A stretch of 64,000 nt of DNA, taken from positions 1 to 64,000 of the forward strand of contig DAORVK010000005.1 of the NCBI GenBank assembly GCA_035433705.1. Direction: 5' to 3'. The notes under the pieces were generated by a model, which saw only the letters and a program-made list of their open reading frames with translations, was not told where the DNA came from and made no database searches. Source of the stretch: CADEFQ01 sp035433705. Its GTDB lineage: Bacteria; Pseudomonadota; Gammaproteobacteria; Steroidobacterales; Steroidobacteraceae. Every line of letters begins with the position of its first letter. Positions within the stretch are counted from its first letter, which is position 1. Of this stretch, positions 25,509-34,357 are shown one piece after another. Both the position numbers and the translations under genes were made by a program.

Positions 25509-27411
25509 CGCTCACGGCCTTCTTGCGCTCTTCCGTCAACCGCTTGGCCCACTTGGTGAACTGCGGTTGAGTGGGTGGCTCGAGGCCCGTTTCAGCCTTG
25601 CAGCGCGCCTTCAGTTCTTCGATCGACTCAAAGCCGCGGTCGAAGAGTTTTACAGACCCGCGCTCGGCAGCCATCTTTCTGCGCAGCGCTACCGTCGCTG
25701 CCTGATCGACCGAGCCATCATCCTTGATGACGACACCGTAGCGACGCGCCCCGCCAACGGTGACGAGCCCCGCCTCGACGTCGAAGCAGACTTTCTCGAC
25801 CTCCCGCTCGAGCGGGTCCCCGCAACCGCCTCCGCCCCAGGTGTCGGAGAGGAGCAGATCGCCCGCCTCCACCTTCACGCGGTCGAGCTTTGACTCGAGC
25901 AGCTGTTGCGTGCCATCGGCGCGCATCAGTGTCTTCCTGCTGCGTGCCCCCGGCAGGCCGCCGTTCACGCCCCACGGGTAAGTCAGCCAGCGATCGTCGT
26001 GAATCGAGATCTCGCCCGGCTCGAGGAACCGGTAACCAATGCGCAGGCCGTTGCCGCCCCGGTTCTTGCCGGCGCCACCCGAGTCCGGAATGGTCTCGTA
26101 GATGTCGATGCGCAGCGGGAAATAGCTCTCGAGGAACTCATTCGGCACGTTGGTGAAAGAAGGCCACAGCGAGTGACCGTCAGGCCCGTCTCCAAAGGGT
26201 TTGCCCGGAATGCCACCGAAGGAGATCTGATAGAGCTGGTACCAGTCGCCGTTCCTGTCATACCCCGAATACATGAAGTGCGGACTGTCCGAGAAACCCG
26301 CCGCGCACATGAACTGCGGATTGCCCTGGCCCAGGAGACCGCCCAGCACGTCGAATATGCGCCCGAGCGCATGCGTGCGGCATGACAGCGCCGCGGGCTT
26401 CAGCGGCTTCAGCAGCGTGCCGGGGGGAATGCGCACTTCCATCAGGTCGTAGAAGCCGTCATTGAAGAGGATCTGCGGGTCGAACACCATGATCATGTAG
26501 ACGCCCGCGAACATCTTGAACATCTCTTCGTTCAGCAGGAAATTGATCGAAGAGATCGACTGCGGGTCGGTGCCCGCGAAGTCGAAGATGCATTTGTCAC
26601 CCTCGCGCCACATGCTGCAGGCGATCTTGTACGGCCCCATGTTGAGGCCGTCGTCGCAGATGTAGTCCTCGAAGTGCTGTTTCCTCTCAGGCACGGTGCG
26701 CCGGATGAGCTCGCGCATCGCGCGCTTGTTGCGCTCGAGCATCGCGTGCATGGCCGAATAGAGCACGTCGTCGCCGAAGCGCTCGGCGATCTCGATGCAG
26801 CGCAGGCCCGCGGTGCGCAGCGCCGCGGTGATCGCGTTGAAGTCCGACAGGTTCCAGTGCGGCAGACGGCAGTTGTGCAGCAGGATGTTCAGGATGTCTT
26901 CCTGCAGCTGGCCGCCCTTGTAGATCTTGACCGGCGGGGTGCGCACACCCTCTTCGTAGATCTGGCGCGCGTCGGTCGGCAGCGAGCCCGGCACCTTGCC
27001 GCCCACGTCGGTCATGTGGCCAAACATGGCGGACCAGGCGATCAGGCGCTTCTGCTTGTAGATTGGCATCAGCATCAGCCAGTCGTTGGCATGACTGATC
27101 GCGCCGCGGACCGAGTACGGGTCGTTCGTCAGGAAGATGTCGCCTTCCTCGATCGTGCCGTCGTAGCCCTGCATGAAGCCCCAGATGAAGGAGCCGAACT
27201 GGCCGACGACCATCTTGCCCTCGACGTTGGCGATCATCGGGAATTCGTCGTGCTGCTCGCGGATACCCGGCGACATGGCCGTGCGAAAGAGCACGGTGTC
27301 CATCTCGAAGCGCGCGTTGCGCAGCGCGCTCTCGATGATGTCGATCGTGACGGTGTCGACCTTGACCTTCCTGAAGGCCTTGCTGTTGCGCTGAATGATT
27401 CTGGCGGGCAT
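25501..27411 (-). CDS. HyuB-family protein (hydantoinase B / acetone-carboxylase-like subunit)
   Basis: Protein of 636 residues with AGAGGTAAGTTCC before the ATG. It spans the whole hydantoinase B/oxoprolinase domain: SALRNARFEMDTVLFRTAMS at the start, then FLTNDPYSVRGAISHANDW, GHMTDVGG (metal-binding His/Asp region), IPDSGGAGKNRGGNGLRIGY and the C-terminal TWGGGGCGDPLERE. The family works with HyuA in ATP-dependent hydrolysis of cyclic imides or in carboxylation of ketones (acetone and acetophenone carboxylases). The gene follows hyuA-like by 5 bases. No third small subunit (AcxC type) lies beside the pair, so carboxylase identity is not assured. Substrate unknown. Confidence 0.92.
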   Translation of the reverse strand: MPARIIQRNSKAFRKVKVDTVTIDIIESALRNARFEMDTVLFRTAMSPGIREQHDEFPMIANVEGKMVVGQFGSFIWGFMQGYDGTIEEGDIFLTNDPYSVRGAISHANDWLMLMPIYKQKRLIAWSAMFGHMTDVGGKVPGSLPTDARQIYEEGVRTPPVKIYKGGQLQEDILNILLHNCRLPHWNLSDFNAITAALRTAGLRCIEIAERFGDDVLYSAMHAMLERNKRAMRELIRRTVPERKQHFEDYICDDGLNMGPYKIACSMWREGDKCIFDFAGTDPQSISSINFLLNEEMFKMFAGVYMIMVFDPQILFNDGFYDLMEVRIPPGTLLKPLKPAALSCRTHALGRIFDVLGGLLGQGNPQFMCAAGFSDSPHFMYSGYDRNGDWYQLYQISFGGIPGKPFGDGPDGHSLWPSFTNVPNEFLESYFPLRIDIYETIPDSGGAGKNRGGNGLRIGYRFLEPGEISIHDDRWLTYPWGVNGGLPGARSRKTLMRADGTQQLLESKLDRVKVEAGDLLLSDTWGGGGCGDPLEREVEKVCFDVEAGLVTVGGARRYGVVIKDDGSVDQAATVALRRKMAAERGSVKLFDRGFESIEELKARCKAETGLEPPTQPQFTKWAKRLTEERKKAVSVR

Positions 27412-27416
27412 GGAAC

Positions 27417-29498
27417 TTACCTCTTCGCCTTGCGGGCCGGCTTGTAGCCGTCCGGATAGATCAGGATGCAGCCGACCTTGTCGACGACACCGTGGTGTTT
27501 CGGCAGGATCACGCTGGTCGAGTCCATTTCGACGATGATCGCCGGCCCCTTGATCCGGTTGCCTGCGCGCAGCTTGCGTCGGTCGTACACGGTGGCAGTG
27601 AGATCCTTGCCCTCCATGTAGACCTTCTGCCTGCCCGTGGCCGCCGCCTTCGGATCGGTGCCGCCCTTTGCGAGGGCGGGTCGCTTGAGCGACACGCTCT
27701 TGCCCTGCACCGTGGCGCGCAGTGTGACGAGCTCGTGTTCGAGAGAAAGCGCGAACGTGAAGAGGCGCTTGTGTTCGGCGTCGAACTTGCCGGAGATCGC
27801 CTTCAGGCCCTGCTTCTCGAGATCCTTGATGTCGAAGTCGACGGCCAGGCGCAGCCCCTGCCCGTGATAGCGCAGGTCGACCTGCCAGGAGGTGCGCATT
27901 TCGGACTTCGGCACGCCCTCCCGCTCGAGCGATTCCGCGGCGTCCGCCGCCAGGGTGCGCAGGATTTTCGCGACTTCCTTCGCGCTCGTTTCCGCGAACT
28001 TGCGCACGTAGGTGCGGGCGCGCTCGTCACGCACCGCGGTCGTCGCGTCACCGAGGGCGCAGAGCACGCCCGGTCCCGGCGGAATGATCGCCGGCCAGGA
28101 GCCGAGCAGCCGCGACAGCGCGTTCGCGTGCAGCGGACCCGCCCCGCCGAAAGCGATCAGCGCATAGTCGCGCGGGTCGTAGCCCTGCTCGACCGACACG
28201 AGGCGCAACGCCCCCACCATGTTCTCGTTGACGATGTTGTAGATGCCGAGCGCCGCGTCCTTCTGCGACAACTTGAGCGCGTCGGCGACCTTCTTCACGG
28301 CCTGCGCCGACAGGGCGCGATCGAGCACCATGTCGCCACCGAGCTTCTGGCCCTCCGGCATGTAGCCGAGGACGATGTTCGCGTCCGTGACCGTCGGCTC
28401 GGTGCCACCGCGGTTGTACGCCGCCGGCCCCGGGTCGGCGCCCGCGCTCTGCGGACCGACGCGCAGCGCCTTCGTGAGATCGGGTACGTGCGCGATCGAT
28501 CCTCCGCCGGCGCCCACCGTACGGATATCGACCGAAGAAGCGCGCACCGTGACGTCGCCGACCGTGGTTTCGCGTCGCAGGCGTGGCTCGCCGTTCTGGA
28601 TGAGCGCGACGTCGGTCGAGGTTCCGCCGACATCGACGGTGAGCAGATTCGGAAAGCCCGATTGCAGCGCGACCCACACGGCACCGGTGACTCCGCCTGC
28701 CGGGCCGGACATCAGCATGTTCACCGGGAACTCTTCCGAGGCCTTCGCCGAAGCGAGCCCACCGTCCGAGCGCAGGATGTGCAGCTTCACATCCTCACCC
28801 CTGATCGAAAGCTTCGACTTCAGGCTGCGCACATACTTCGCGACCCGCGGGCGCACGTAGGAGTTGGCGACGGTCGTAACGGTGCGCTCGTATTCCTGCA
28901 TTTCCGGCACGACTTCCGACGAGAGCGAAACGGGGATGTCAGGCAGCTCCTCGCCTGCAATGTCGCGGATGCGTTTCTCGTGCGTGTCGTTGGCGAATGA
29001 GTTGATGAGGGAGACCGTCAGCGCCTCGATGTTCTTCGACTTCAGCTCGCGCAGCGACACGCGCAGCTGCTCCTCGTCGAGCGCGTGGACGATGTCGCCC
29101 TTCGCACTGACGCGCTCATCGGCCTCGATGGTGCAGGCGAGCGGCGCGAGCGGCAGGCTCTTGTTGTAGATGACCCAGCCACCGAGACCGCCCGGCACGA
29201 ATGAACGCGCAATCTGCAACACCTGACGGTAACCCTTGGTTGTCACGAGGCCGCATTTGGCGCCCGTGCCGGTCAGTACAGTGTTCGTTGCGACGGTCGT
29301 GCCGTGCATCACGTGCAGGATCGTCGCAGGATCGATCCCCGCGTACTCGCACACGCGCATCATGCCATTCACGACGCCGACCGACTGGTCGGCAGGTGTG
29401 CTCGGCACCTTCGCGGACCATGTCTTGCCGGATTTCTCGTGGACGAGCAGCAGGTCGGTGAAAGTGCCACCGACGTCCACACCCAATCGATATGCCAT
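27417..29498 (-). CDS. HyuA-family protein (hydantoinase A / oxoprolinase, ATP-binding)
   Basis: Protein of 693 residues with AGGAG before the ATG at 29498. It starts with the actin/ASKHA phosphate-binding loop RLGVDVGGTFTDLLLV and has the second nucleotide motif TVDVGGTSTDVAL in the middle (around residue 290). Other landmarks are GAGGGSIAHV, GADPGPAAYNRGG and FGGAGPLHANALS. HyuA subunits use ATP to phosphorylate a ring imide, lactam or ketone enolate, and HyuB completes hydrolysis or carboxylation. The two genes are adjacent and co-directional. Downstream in transcription comes the convergent MFS gene; upstream, 112 bases away, is an HMG-CoA-lyase-like gene on the same strand. Confidence 0.93.
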   Translation of the reverse strand: MAYRLGVDVGGTFTDLLLVHEKSGKTWSAKVPSTPADQSVGVVNGMMRVCEYAGIDPATILHVMHGTTVATNTVLTGTGAKCGLVTTKGYRQVLQIARSFVPGGLGGWVIYNKSLPLAPLACTIEADERVSAKGDIVHALDEEQLRVSLRELKSKNIEALTVSLINSFANDTHEKRIRDIAGEELPDIPVSLSSEVVPEMQEYERTVTTVANSYVRPRVAKYVRSLKSKLSIRGEDVKLHILRSDGGLASAKASEEFPVNMLMSGPAGGVTGAVWVALQSGFPNLLTVDVGGTSTDVALIQNGEPRLRRETTVGDVTVRASSVDIRTVGAGGGSIAHVPDLTKALRVGPQSAGADPGPAAYNRGGTEPTVTDANIVLGYMPEGQKLGGDMVLDRALSAQAVKKVADALKLSQKDAALGIYNIVNENMVGALRLVSVEQGYDPRDYALIAFGGAGPLHANALSRLLGSWPAIIPPGPGVLCALGDATTAVRDERARTYVRKFAETSAKEVAKILRTLAADAAESLEREGVPKSEMRTSWQVDLRYHGQGLRLAVDFDIKDLEKQGLKAISGKFDAEHKRLFTFALSLEHELVTLRATVQGKSVSLKRPALAKGGTDPKAAATGRQKVYMEGKDLTATVYDRRKLRAGNRIKGPAIIVEMDSTSVILPKHHGVVDKVGCILIYPDGYKPARKAKR

Positions 29499-29610
29499 GT
29501 GTACTCCTGAATGGTCGGTGCGCGAACGCGCTGCGACCCGAGTTTGGTACCTCGCCTTTGGGTCCGCAATGCGGGGAACACCTACATGAAGCCGTCGCCC
29601 CGCGACGCGG

Positions 29611-30528
29611 TCACACAGCCTGTGAAGCCTGCGGACGCGGGAAATTTCCGGCTTTCACGAGCATGCCTGGCACCGGGCGGCCGAGTGTCTCCTGTAGCCA
29701 CTTGCCGGTGGCGATCAGCGCATCGAGGTCGATGCCGGTTTCGAAGCCGCTGCGCTTGAGCATGTAGACGAGGTCTTCGGTCGGAATGTTGCCGGTGGCG
29801 GCGGGCGCGAACGGGCAGCCCCCTATGCCTCCGGCGCTGGCATCGAGTGTCGTGACGCCGGCCTGCACCGCCGCGTAAGCATTCGCGAGGCCCGTGTTGC
29901 GGGTATTGTGGAAATGCGCGCGCAGGCGAGTTGTGCCCGGAATGACAGCGCGTACGGCAGGCACGAGTTCAGTGACCTGCGCTGGCACGCCGACGCCAAT
30001 GGTATCGGCGAGTGCAATCTCGAAAGGCTCGGCCTCGGCGCAGCGGCGCGCCACCTCGACCACCCGCGCTGCCGGCATCTCGCCCTCGAATGGACAACCG
30101 AACGCCGCAGACACAGTCACCTGGGCGCGAATGCCGGCGCTGTGCGCGGCCTTGGCGATATCGAGCCAGGCGGTGATCGACTCGTCGGTGCTGACCCCCT
30201 GATTGCGGCGGTTGAAGGTGTCGCTCGCAACGACCGCCATGCCGACCTCGGTGCAACCGGCTGCGAGCGCACGGTCGAATCCCTTGCGATTGAGGACGAG
30301 CCCGACATAGCGCACGTCCGGGCGCTTCGTGAGGCCCGCAAGGACCTGCTCGGCATCGGCCATCTGCGGCACCCGCTTCGGGTTCACGAAGCTCGCCACC
30401 TCGAGCCTGCGTACGCCCGCGGCGATCAACCGCTCGATGAACTCGAGCTTGGCCGCCGTGGGCATCACACCCGGCTCGCTCTGTAGCCCATCACGCGGTC
30501 CGACTTCGACGATTTCGATGCTACGCAT
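29611..30528 (-). CDS. hydroxymethylglutaryl-CoA lyase family enzyme
   Basis: Protein of 305 residues with the (beta/alpha)8 HMGL-like fold. Metal- and substrate-binding motifs are complete: VGPRDGLQSE (9-18), AHFHNTRNTG and the signature GIGGCPFAPAATGNIPTEDL with the active-site cysteine. Such enzymes split 3-hydroxy-3-methylglutaryl-CoA, or a related 3-hydroxy-3-alkyl dicarboxyl-CoA, to acetyl-CoA and a ketone-containing acid, as in leucine and isoprenoid breakdown. It is divergent from the CoA-transferase gene (87 bases). The pairing of a lyase with a class III CoA-transferase suggests that the latter supplies the CoA ester. Confidence 0.92.
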   Translation of the reverse strand: MRSIEIVEVGPRDGLQSEPGVMPTAAKLEFIERLIAAGVRRLEVASFVNPKRVPQMADAEQVLAGLTKRPDVRYVGLVLNRKGFDRALAAGCTEVGMAVVASDTFNRRNQGVSTDESITAWLDIAKAAHSAGIRAQVTVSAAFGCPFEGEMPAARVVEVARRCAEAEPFEIALADTIGVGVPAQVTELVPAVRAVIPGTTRLRAHFHNTRNTGLANAYAAVQAGVTTLDASAGGIGGCPFAPAATGNIPTEDLVYMLKRSGFETGIDLDALIATGKWLQETLGRPVPGMLVKAGNFPRPQASQAV

Positions 30529-30615
30529 CAGTGCCTATTCCATAATTCCGACGATACGTGCTTCGATTCTACCCTGACCGCACCATTGAGACCCCTGAGC
30601 CTGCGAGAGAGTTGC

Positions 30616-31833
30616 ATGTCCGCACTACAAGCTCCCTTCAAGAACGGCCCGCTTTCAGACCTGCGCGTGATCGAGATGGGCACGCTGCTCGCGGGCCCCT
30701 TCTGCGGCCAGATCCTCGGCGACATGGGCGCCGAGATCATCAAGATCGAGCCGCCCGGACAGGGCGATCCGATGCGGGTATGGGGCCGCGAGAAGGCACA
30801 CGGCAAGTCGCTGTGGTGGCCCGTCGTCGGCCGCAACAAGAAGGCCGTCACACTCGACATGCGCCAGGCAGAAGGCCAGAGTATTCTCAGGGAGTTGGTC
30901 ACGAATGCTGACTTCCTGCTCGAGAATTTCCGCCCCGGAACCCTCGAGAAGTGGGGCTGCGGCTACGAGGAACTCGCGAAGGTGAATCCGCGGCTCATCA
31001 TGATTCGCGTATCGGGATTCGGCCAGACCGGCCCGTATGCGAAGCAGGCGGGCTTCGGCGCGATCGGCGAAGCGATGGGCGGCCTGCGCTATGTCTGCGG
31101 CGACCCTTCGACACCACCTTCCCGCATGGGTATCAGCATCGGCGACTCGCTTGCCGCCACCTTTGCGAGTGTCGGCGCGCTCTCGGCGCTGCATTATCGC
31201 GAGAAGACCGGACGCGGCCAGGTCGTCGACTCGGCGATCTACGAATCGGTGCTCAACATGATGGAGTCGCTCGTCACCGAATTCGACAAGACGGGCTACA
31301 TCCGCGAGCGCACCGGGGCCATCCTGCCGAACGTGGCGCCTTCGAACATCTACCCTGCGCGCGACGGGCAGCTCGTGCTGATTGCGGCGAACCAGGACAC
31401 GGTGTTCGGCCGTCTCGCCGAAGCGATGGGCCAGCCAGGGCTCGCGCAGGACCCGAAGTATGCAACGCATTCCGCGCGCGGCGTCCACCAGGCCGAGCTC
31501 GATGAGCTGATCGGCCGCTGGACCGCGTCTCTCACGCGGGATGAGGTGCTTGCCGCCATGGAGAAATCCGGCGTGCCCGCGGGTCTCATCTACCGCGCTC
31601 CCGAGATGCTCGAGGACCCGCATTTCAAGGCGCGGCAGGCGATCGTGAAGACACAGCACCCCGATTTCGGCGAGCTGCGGATGCAGAACGTCGCGCCCAA
31701 GCTGTCCGAGACGCCGGGCGGCATTCGCGCTCCCGCGCCCGCAATGGGCCAGCACAACGAAGAAGTGTATCTCGGGTTGCTCGGCATGACGCGCGAGCGC
31801 TTCGACAGCCTCGCTGCCCGCAAAGTGATCTGA
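30616..31833 (+). CDS. CaiB/BaiF family (class III) CoA-transferase
   Basis: Protein of 405 residues from the ATG at 30616; a TTG 30 bases earlier is also in frame. It shows the family's interlocked-ring fold markers: DLRVIEMGTLLAGPFCGQIL, GDMGAEIIKIEPPGQGDPMR, NKKAVTLD and the catalytic aspartate D177 in MGISIGDSLAA. The family swaps CoA between dicarboxylic or other acids (formyl-, succinyl-, mesaconyl-, benzylsuccinyl-CoA transferases). It heads a rightward set with a cysteine hydrolase and a VOC protein, the next gene starting 5 bases later. It probably activates a small acid for the divergent HMGL-like enzyme. Confidence 0.93.
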   Translation: MSALQAPFKNGPLSDLRVIEMGTLLAGPFCGQILGDMGAEIIKIEPPGQGDPMRVWGREKAHGKSLWWPVVGRNKKAVTLDMRQAEGQSILRELVTNADFLLENFRPGTLEKWGCGYEELAKVNPRLIMIRVSGFGQTGPYAKQAGFGAIGEAMGGLRYVCGDPSTPPSRMGISIGDSLAATFASVGALSALHYREKTGRGQVVDSAIYESVLNMMESLVTEFDKTGYIRERTGAILPNVAPSNIYPARDGQLVLIAANQDTVFGRLAEAMGQPGLAQDPKYATHSARGVHQAELDELIGRWTASLTRDEVLAAMEKSGVPAGLIYRAPEMLEDPHFKARQAIVKTQHPDFGELRMQNVAPKLSETPGGIRAPAPAMGQHNEEVYLGLLGMTRERFDSLAARKVI

Positions 31834-31838
31834 GCCCC

Positions 31839-32474
31839 GTGGCAGAGTCGCTCGACGATAACTACGCTCGCGGCGGCTTCGGCCAGTCCCTCGCGTTCGG
31901 CCGGCGCCCTGCACTGCTCGTCATCGATTTCGTGCAGGCCTATCTCGTGCCGGGCTCACCGCTCTACGCCGGCGTCGAAGCCGCGCGCGACGGCGCCGTC
32001 GCTTTGCTGGCTGCCGCCCGCGAAGCGCGTATCCCCGTGATACACACCCACGTTACTTATCAACGAGGCGGTCGCGACGGCGGAATCTTCTTTCGCAAGA
32101 TACCGGCTCTCGCCTGCTTCGAGGCGGGCGCACACCCCGAGCTCGCCGCGTTTGCGCCGGGCCTCGAGCCGATCATGGGCGAAACGGTGATTGCGAAGCA
32201 GTACGCGAGCGCCTTCTTCGGCACTTCGCTCGCATCGACCCTGACCACGCTCGGGGTGGATACCGTACTGATTGCGGGTGTTTCGACGAGCGGCTGCGTG
32301 CGCGCGAGCGCGGTCGACTGCTGCCAGCACGGGTTCGTGCCGGCGGTGGTGCGCGACGCGGTTGGCGATCGCGCGCCAGCGCCGCACGAAGCGAACCTCT
32401 TCGACCTGCAGGCGAAGTACGCTGAAGTCATCGACCTCGCCACCGCACGTCGCTATCTCGCCGGTCTGGAATGA
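31839..32474 (+). CDS. isochorismatase-fold cysteine hydrolase (carbamoylsarcosine amidase-like)
   Basis: Protein of 211 residues from a GTG start, 5 bases after the CoA-transferase stop. The triad is D30 (LLVIDFVQAY), K120 (VIAKQYASAF) and C153 (VSTSGCVRASAVD). The FVQAYL...GSPLY segment and the KQYASAFFGTSL segment resemble N-carbamoylsarcosine amidohydrolase and maleamate amidohydrolase more than nicotinamidase. It overlaps the VOC gene by ATGA. An amide-hydrolysing step fits beside a HyuAB ring-opening pair, since N-carbamoyl and imide substrates link these families; that connection is inference. Confidence 0.9.
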   Translation: MAESLDDNYARGGFGQSLAFGRRPALLVIDFVQAYLVPGSPLYAGVEAARDGAVALLAAAREARIPVIHTHVTYQRGGRDGGIFFRKIPALACFEAGAHPELAAFAPGLEPIMGETVIAKQYASAFFGTSLASTLTTLGVDTVLIAGVSTSGCVRASAVDCCQHGFVPAVVRDAVGDRAPAPHEANLFDLQAKYAEVIDLATARRYLAGLE

Positions 32475-33367
32475 CACAGCTCGGACCCATTGCAGCGGTC
32501 ACCATTGCGACCCCCGAATTGCAGTCGACGATCGATGCCTGGCGGCTCTATCTCGGCTACGAGCTGACCGATCACGATCGTGTAACGCCCGCGATGGCTG
32601 CGCAGTTCGGCCGTCCGGGACTGGCCGGCCAACGCTACGCGCTGATGCTGCCGGGTGGCGAGGGCCAGACCTGGGTGCGCTTTGTGGAAAGCAGGGCAGA
32701 CCCCGATTACCGCCCCTTTCGCCACATGGGCTGGAATGCCGCGGAACTCATGGTGCAGGACACCGACCAGGCCGCCGCGCGCGTCGCCGATTCACCCTTT
32801 CGCGTGATCGGCGCACCCGCCGACCTGTCGATCAGCGACAAGATCCGCGCGATGCAGGCGATCGGTCCAGCGAACGAGGGTGTCTATCTCACGTCGTTCA
32901 AGGAGAAAGTCGCCGCGTTCGACGTGCCCGAGGCGAAGCATTTCATCGATCGGGTTTTCATCGTGGTTCTGGGCGGACCTTCCTGCGAGGCCATCAGCAC
33001 TTTTTACTCGCGGCACTTCGGCGTCCCACCCGCCGCAGCCGTGCCGTCCGTGATCACCGTCCTCTCCGCGGCACACGGACTACCTCCCGACACGCGGCAT
33101 CCGCTTGCCGCGCTGGCGCTCAAGGGTCAGTGCTACATCGAGGCCGACACGATGCCCCCCGGCACGCTCGAGCGCACGGCGGCGCCAGACGAGCTGCCAT
33201 CCGGGATCGCGATGGTCACGTTCATCGTGGATCGACTGCCGGACGACCCTGCCCTCAGCTGGATCGCCGCGCCGCGCACGCTGCCGCAGGCGCCCTATCA
33301 TGGGCGCAGGACCGCGGTGTGCATCGGGCCCGCGGGAGAGTGGATCGAACTCGTCGAGCGCGAATGA
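32471..33367 (+). CDS. VOC (glyoxalase/dioxygenase superfamily) protein, two-domain
   Basis: Protein of 298 residues beginning at the ATGA overlap. It has two vicinal-oxygen-chelate-like halves: an N-terminal module (IAAVTIATPELQSTIDAWRL to about residue 130) and a second one from about 155 to the C-terminus (VFIVVLGGPSCEAISTFYSR ... GEWIELVE). The C-terminal glutamate E294 in EWIELVE sits at a usual metal-ligand position; a full metal-binding set is not obvious. The superfamily covers glyoxalase, extradiol dioxygenases, epimerases and resistance proteins. It is the last gene of this rightward set. Its 3' end meets the broken SnoaL-like gene on the other strand. Confidence 0.82.
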   Translation: MTQLGPIAAVTIATPELQSTIDAWRLYLGYELTDHDRVTPAMAAQFGRPGLAGQRYALMLPGGEGQTWVRFVESRADPDYRPFRHMGWNAAELMVQDTDQAAARVADSPFRVIGAPADLSISDKIRAMQAIGPANEGVYLTSFKEKVAAFDVPEAKHFIDRVFIVVLGGPSCEAISTFYSRHFGVPPAAAVPSVITVLSAAHGLPPDTRHPLAALALKGQCYIEADTMPPGTLERTAAPDELPSGIAMVTFIVDRLPDDPALSWIAAPRTLPQAPYHGRRTAVCIGPAGEWIELVERE

Positions 33368-33536
33368 AGGCCACGTTCGCGCCCCGTCCCCTCACAGGTC
33401 CCATCCCCAGATCGGCGGTTGCGTCCTCGAGAAGCACGGTGTCGAGGGCCGCCCAGTCACGCTCGTCCATCGCGCGGGCGAACCGGTGGATGGCGCGACC
33501 GATGTCACGTTCGGCGATCAGCGTTTCGAGATCCAT
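33365..33536 (-). pseudogene. N-terminal fragment of a SnoaL/NTF2-like protein
   Basis: On the minus strand, the ATG at 33536 opens a frame that reads like the first helices and strand of a SnoaL-like protein: DLETLIAERDIGRAIHRFAR, then AMDERDWAALDTVLLEDATA and DLGMGPVRG. About 57 residues in, at the boundary with the VOC gene, similarity stops and the frame (to 33255) only mirrors VOC coding sequence. The remaining two thirds of the fold, about 80-100 residues, are missing. It appears to be a gene beheaded by a rearrangement that brought in the neighbouring rightward genes. Confidence 0.6.
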
Positions 33537-33616
33537 GCGTGCGCTTGGCCTGTCACCAGGCGAACAGTAGAGTGGCCACCCAGGCACACGGACCCGCGCG
33601 AGCGCACGAGGCAGCG

Positions 33617-34351
33617 ATGATCGACGTCTACGGCATGAGCAGCCCCAATGTCTCCAAAGTGATCATCATGCTCGAAGAGGTCGGCCTGCCCTACCGCGCA
33701 CGTCATGTGAACGTGGCCGCAGGCGAGCAGTACGCTCCCACCTTCCTGCGCATCAGCCCGAACAACAAGGTGCCGGTGATCGTCGATGAACAGGGACCGG
33801 GTGGTGGGCCGTTCAACGTGTTCGAAAGCGGCGCGATCCTCTTGTATCTGGCAAACAAGACAGGGCGCCTCCTGCCGACGGAACCGGCCGCGCGATCGAT
33901 CGTCGAGCAGTGGCTCATGGTGCAGATCGCCTCCGTTGGCCCGATGTTCGGCCAGTGTTCGCATTTTCAGCGCTTCGCTCCGCCGGGCAACGACTACGGG
34001 CGCGAACGCTACACGAGCGAAGTCAGACGGTTGTTCAAGGTGCTCGAACAACGGCTCGCCGCCTCGGCCTTTCTCGGCGGCGCGGAGTATTCAATTGCCG
34101 ATGTCGCGACTTTTCCCTGGATCCGCACGGCCCTCGCATATTTTCCCTGGCTTGCCGCCACGCCCGACGAGGCGCTCTCGCACTACCCGAGCCTGCAACG
34201 GTGGTTCGCGGCGATCGCTGCCCGGCCGGCCGTGCAGCGCGGCCTCGAGGCGGAGAAAAGGTTTCTGCCGCTCGACATCGATGCCTTCGGGAAGGCCGAT
34301 GCCGAAGCGATCGACCGCTTTTGCGGCCGCGGGCGCTTCGCGCAGGCCTGA
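33617..34351 (+). CDS. glutathione S-transferase family protein
   Basis: Protein of 244 residues from the ATG at 33617; an upstream open frame is the shadow of the SnoaL-like fragment. The N-terminal thioredoxin-like domain (1-85) has IDVYGMSSPNVSKVIIMLEE, the cis-proline segment NNKVPVIVD (about 51-59) and the gamma-glutamyl-binding FESGAILLYLANKTG. The C-terminal helical domain carries YSIADVATFPWIRTALAYFP, the N-capping box and hydrophobic staple. It most resembles Ure2p/YghU-like bacterial GSTs, which act as transferases or disulfide reductases. It is convergent with the sulfotransferase gene (6-base gap). A detoxification or ether-cleaving role is possible. Confidence 0.9.
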   Translation: MIDVYGMSSPNVSKVIIMLEEVGLPYRARHVNVAAGEQYAPTFLRISPNNKVPVIVDEQGPGGGPFNVFESGAILLYLANKTGRLLPTEPAARSIVEQWLMVQIASVGPMFGQCSHFQRFAPPGNDYGRERYTSEVRRLFKVLEQRLAASAFLGGAEYSIADVATFPWIRTALAYFPWLAATPDEALSHYPSLQRWFAAIAARPAVQRGLEAEKRFLPLDIDAFGKADAEAIDRFCGRGRFAQA

Positions 34352-34357
34352 GGCCCG

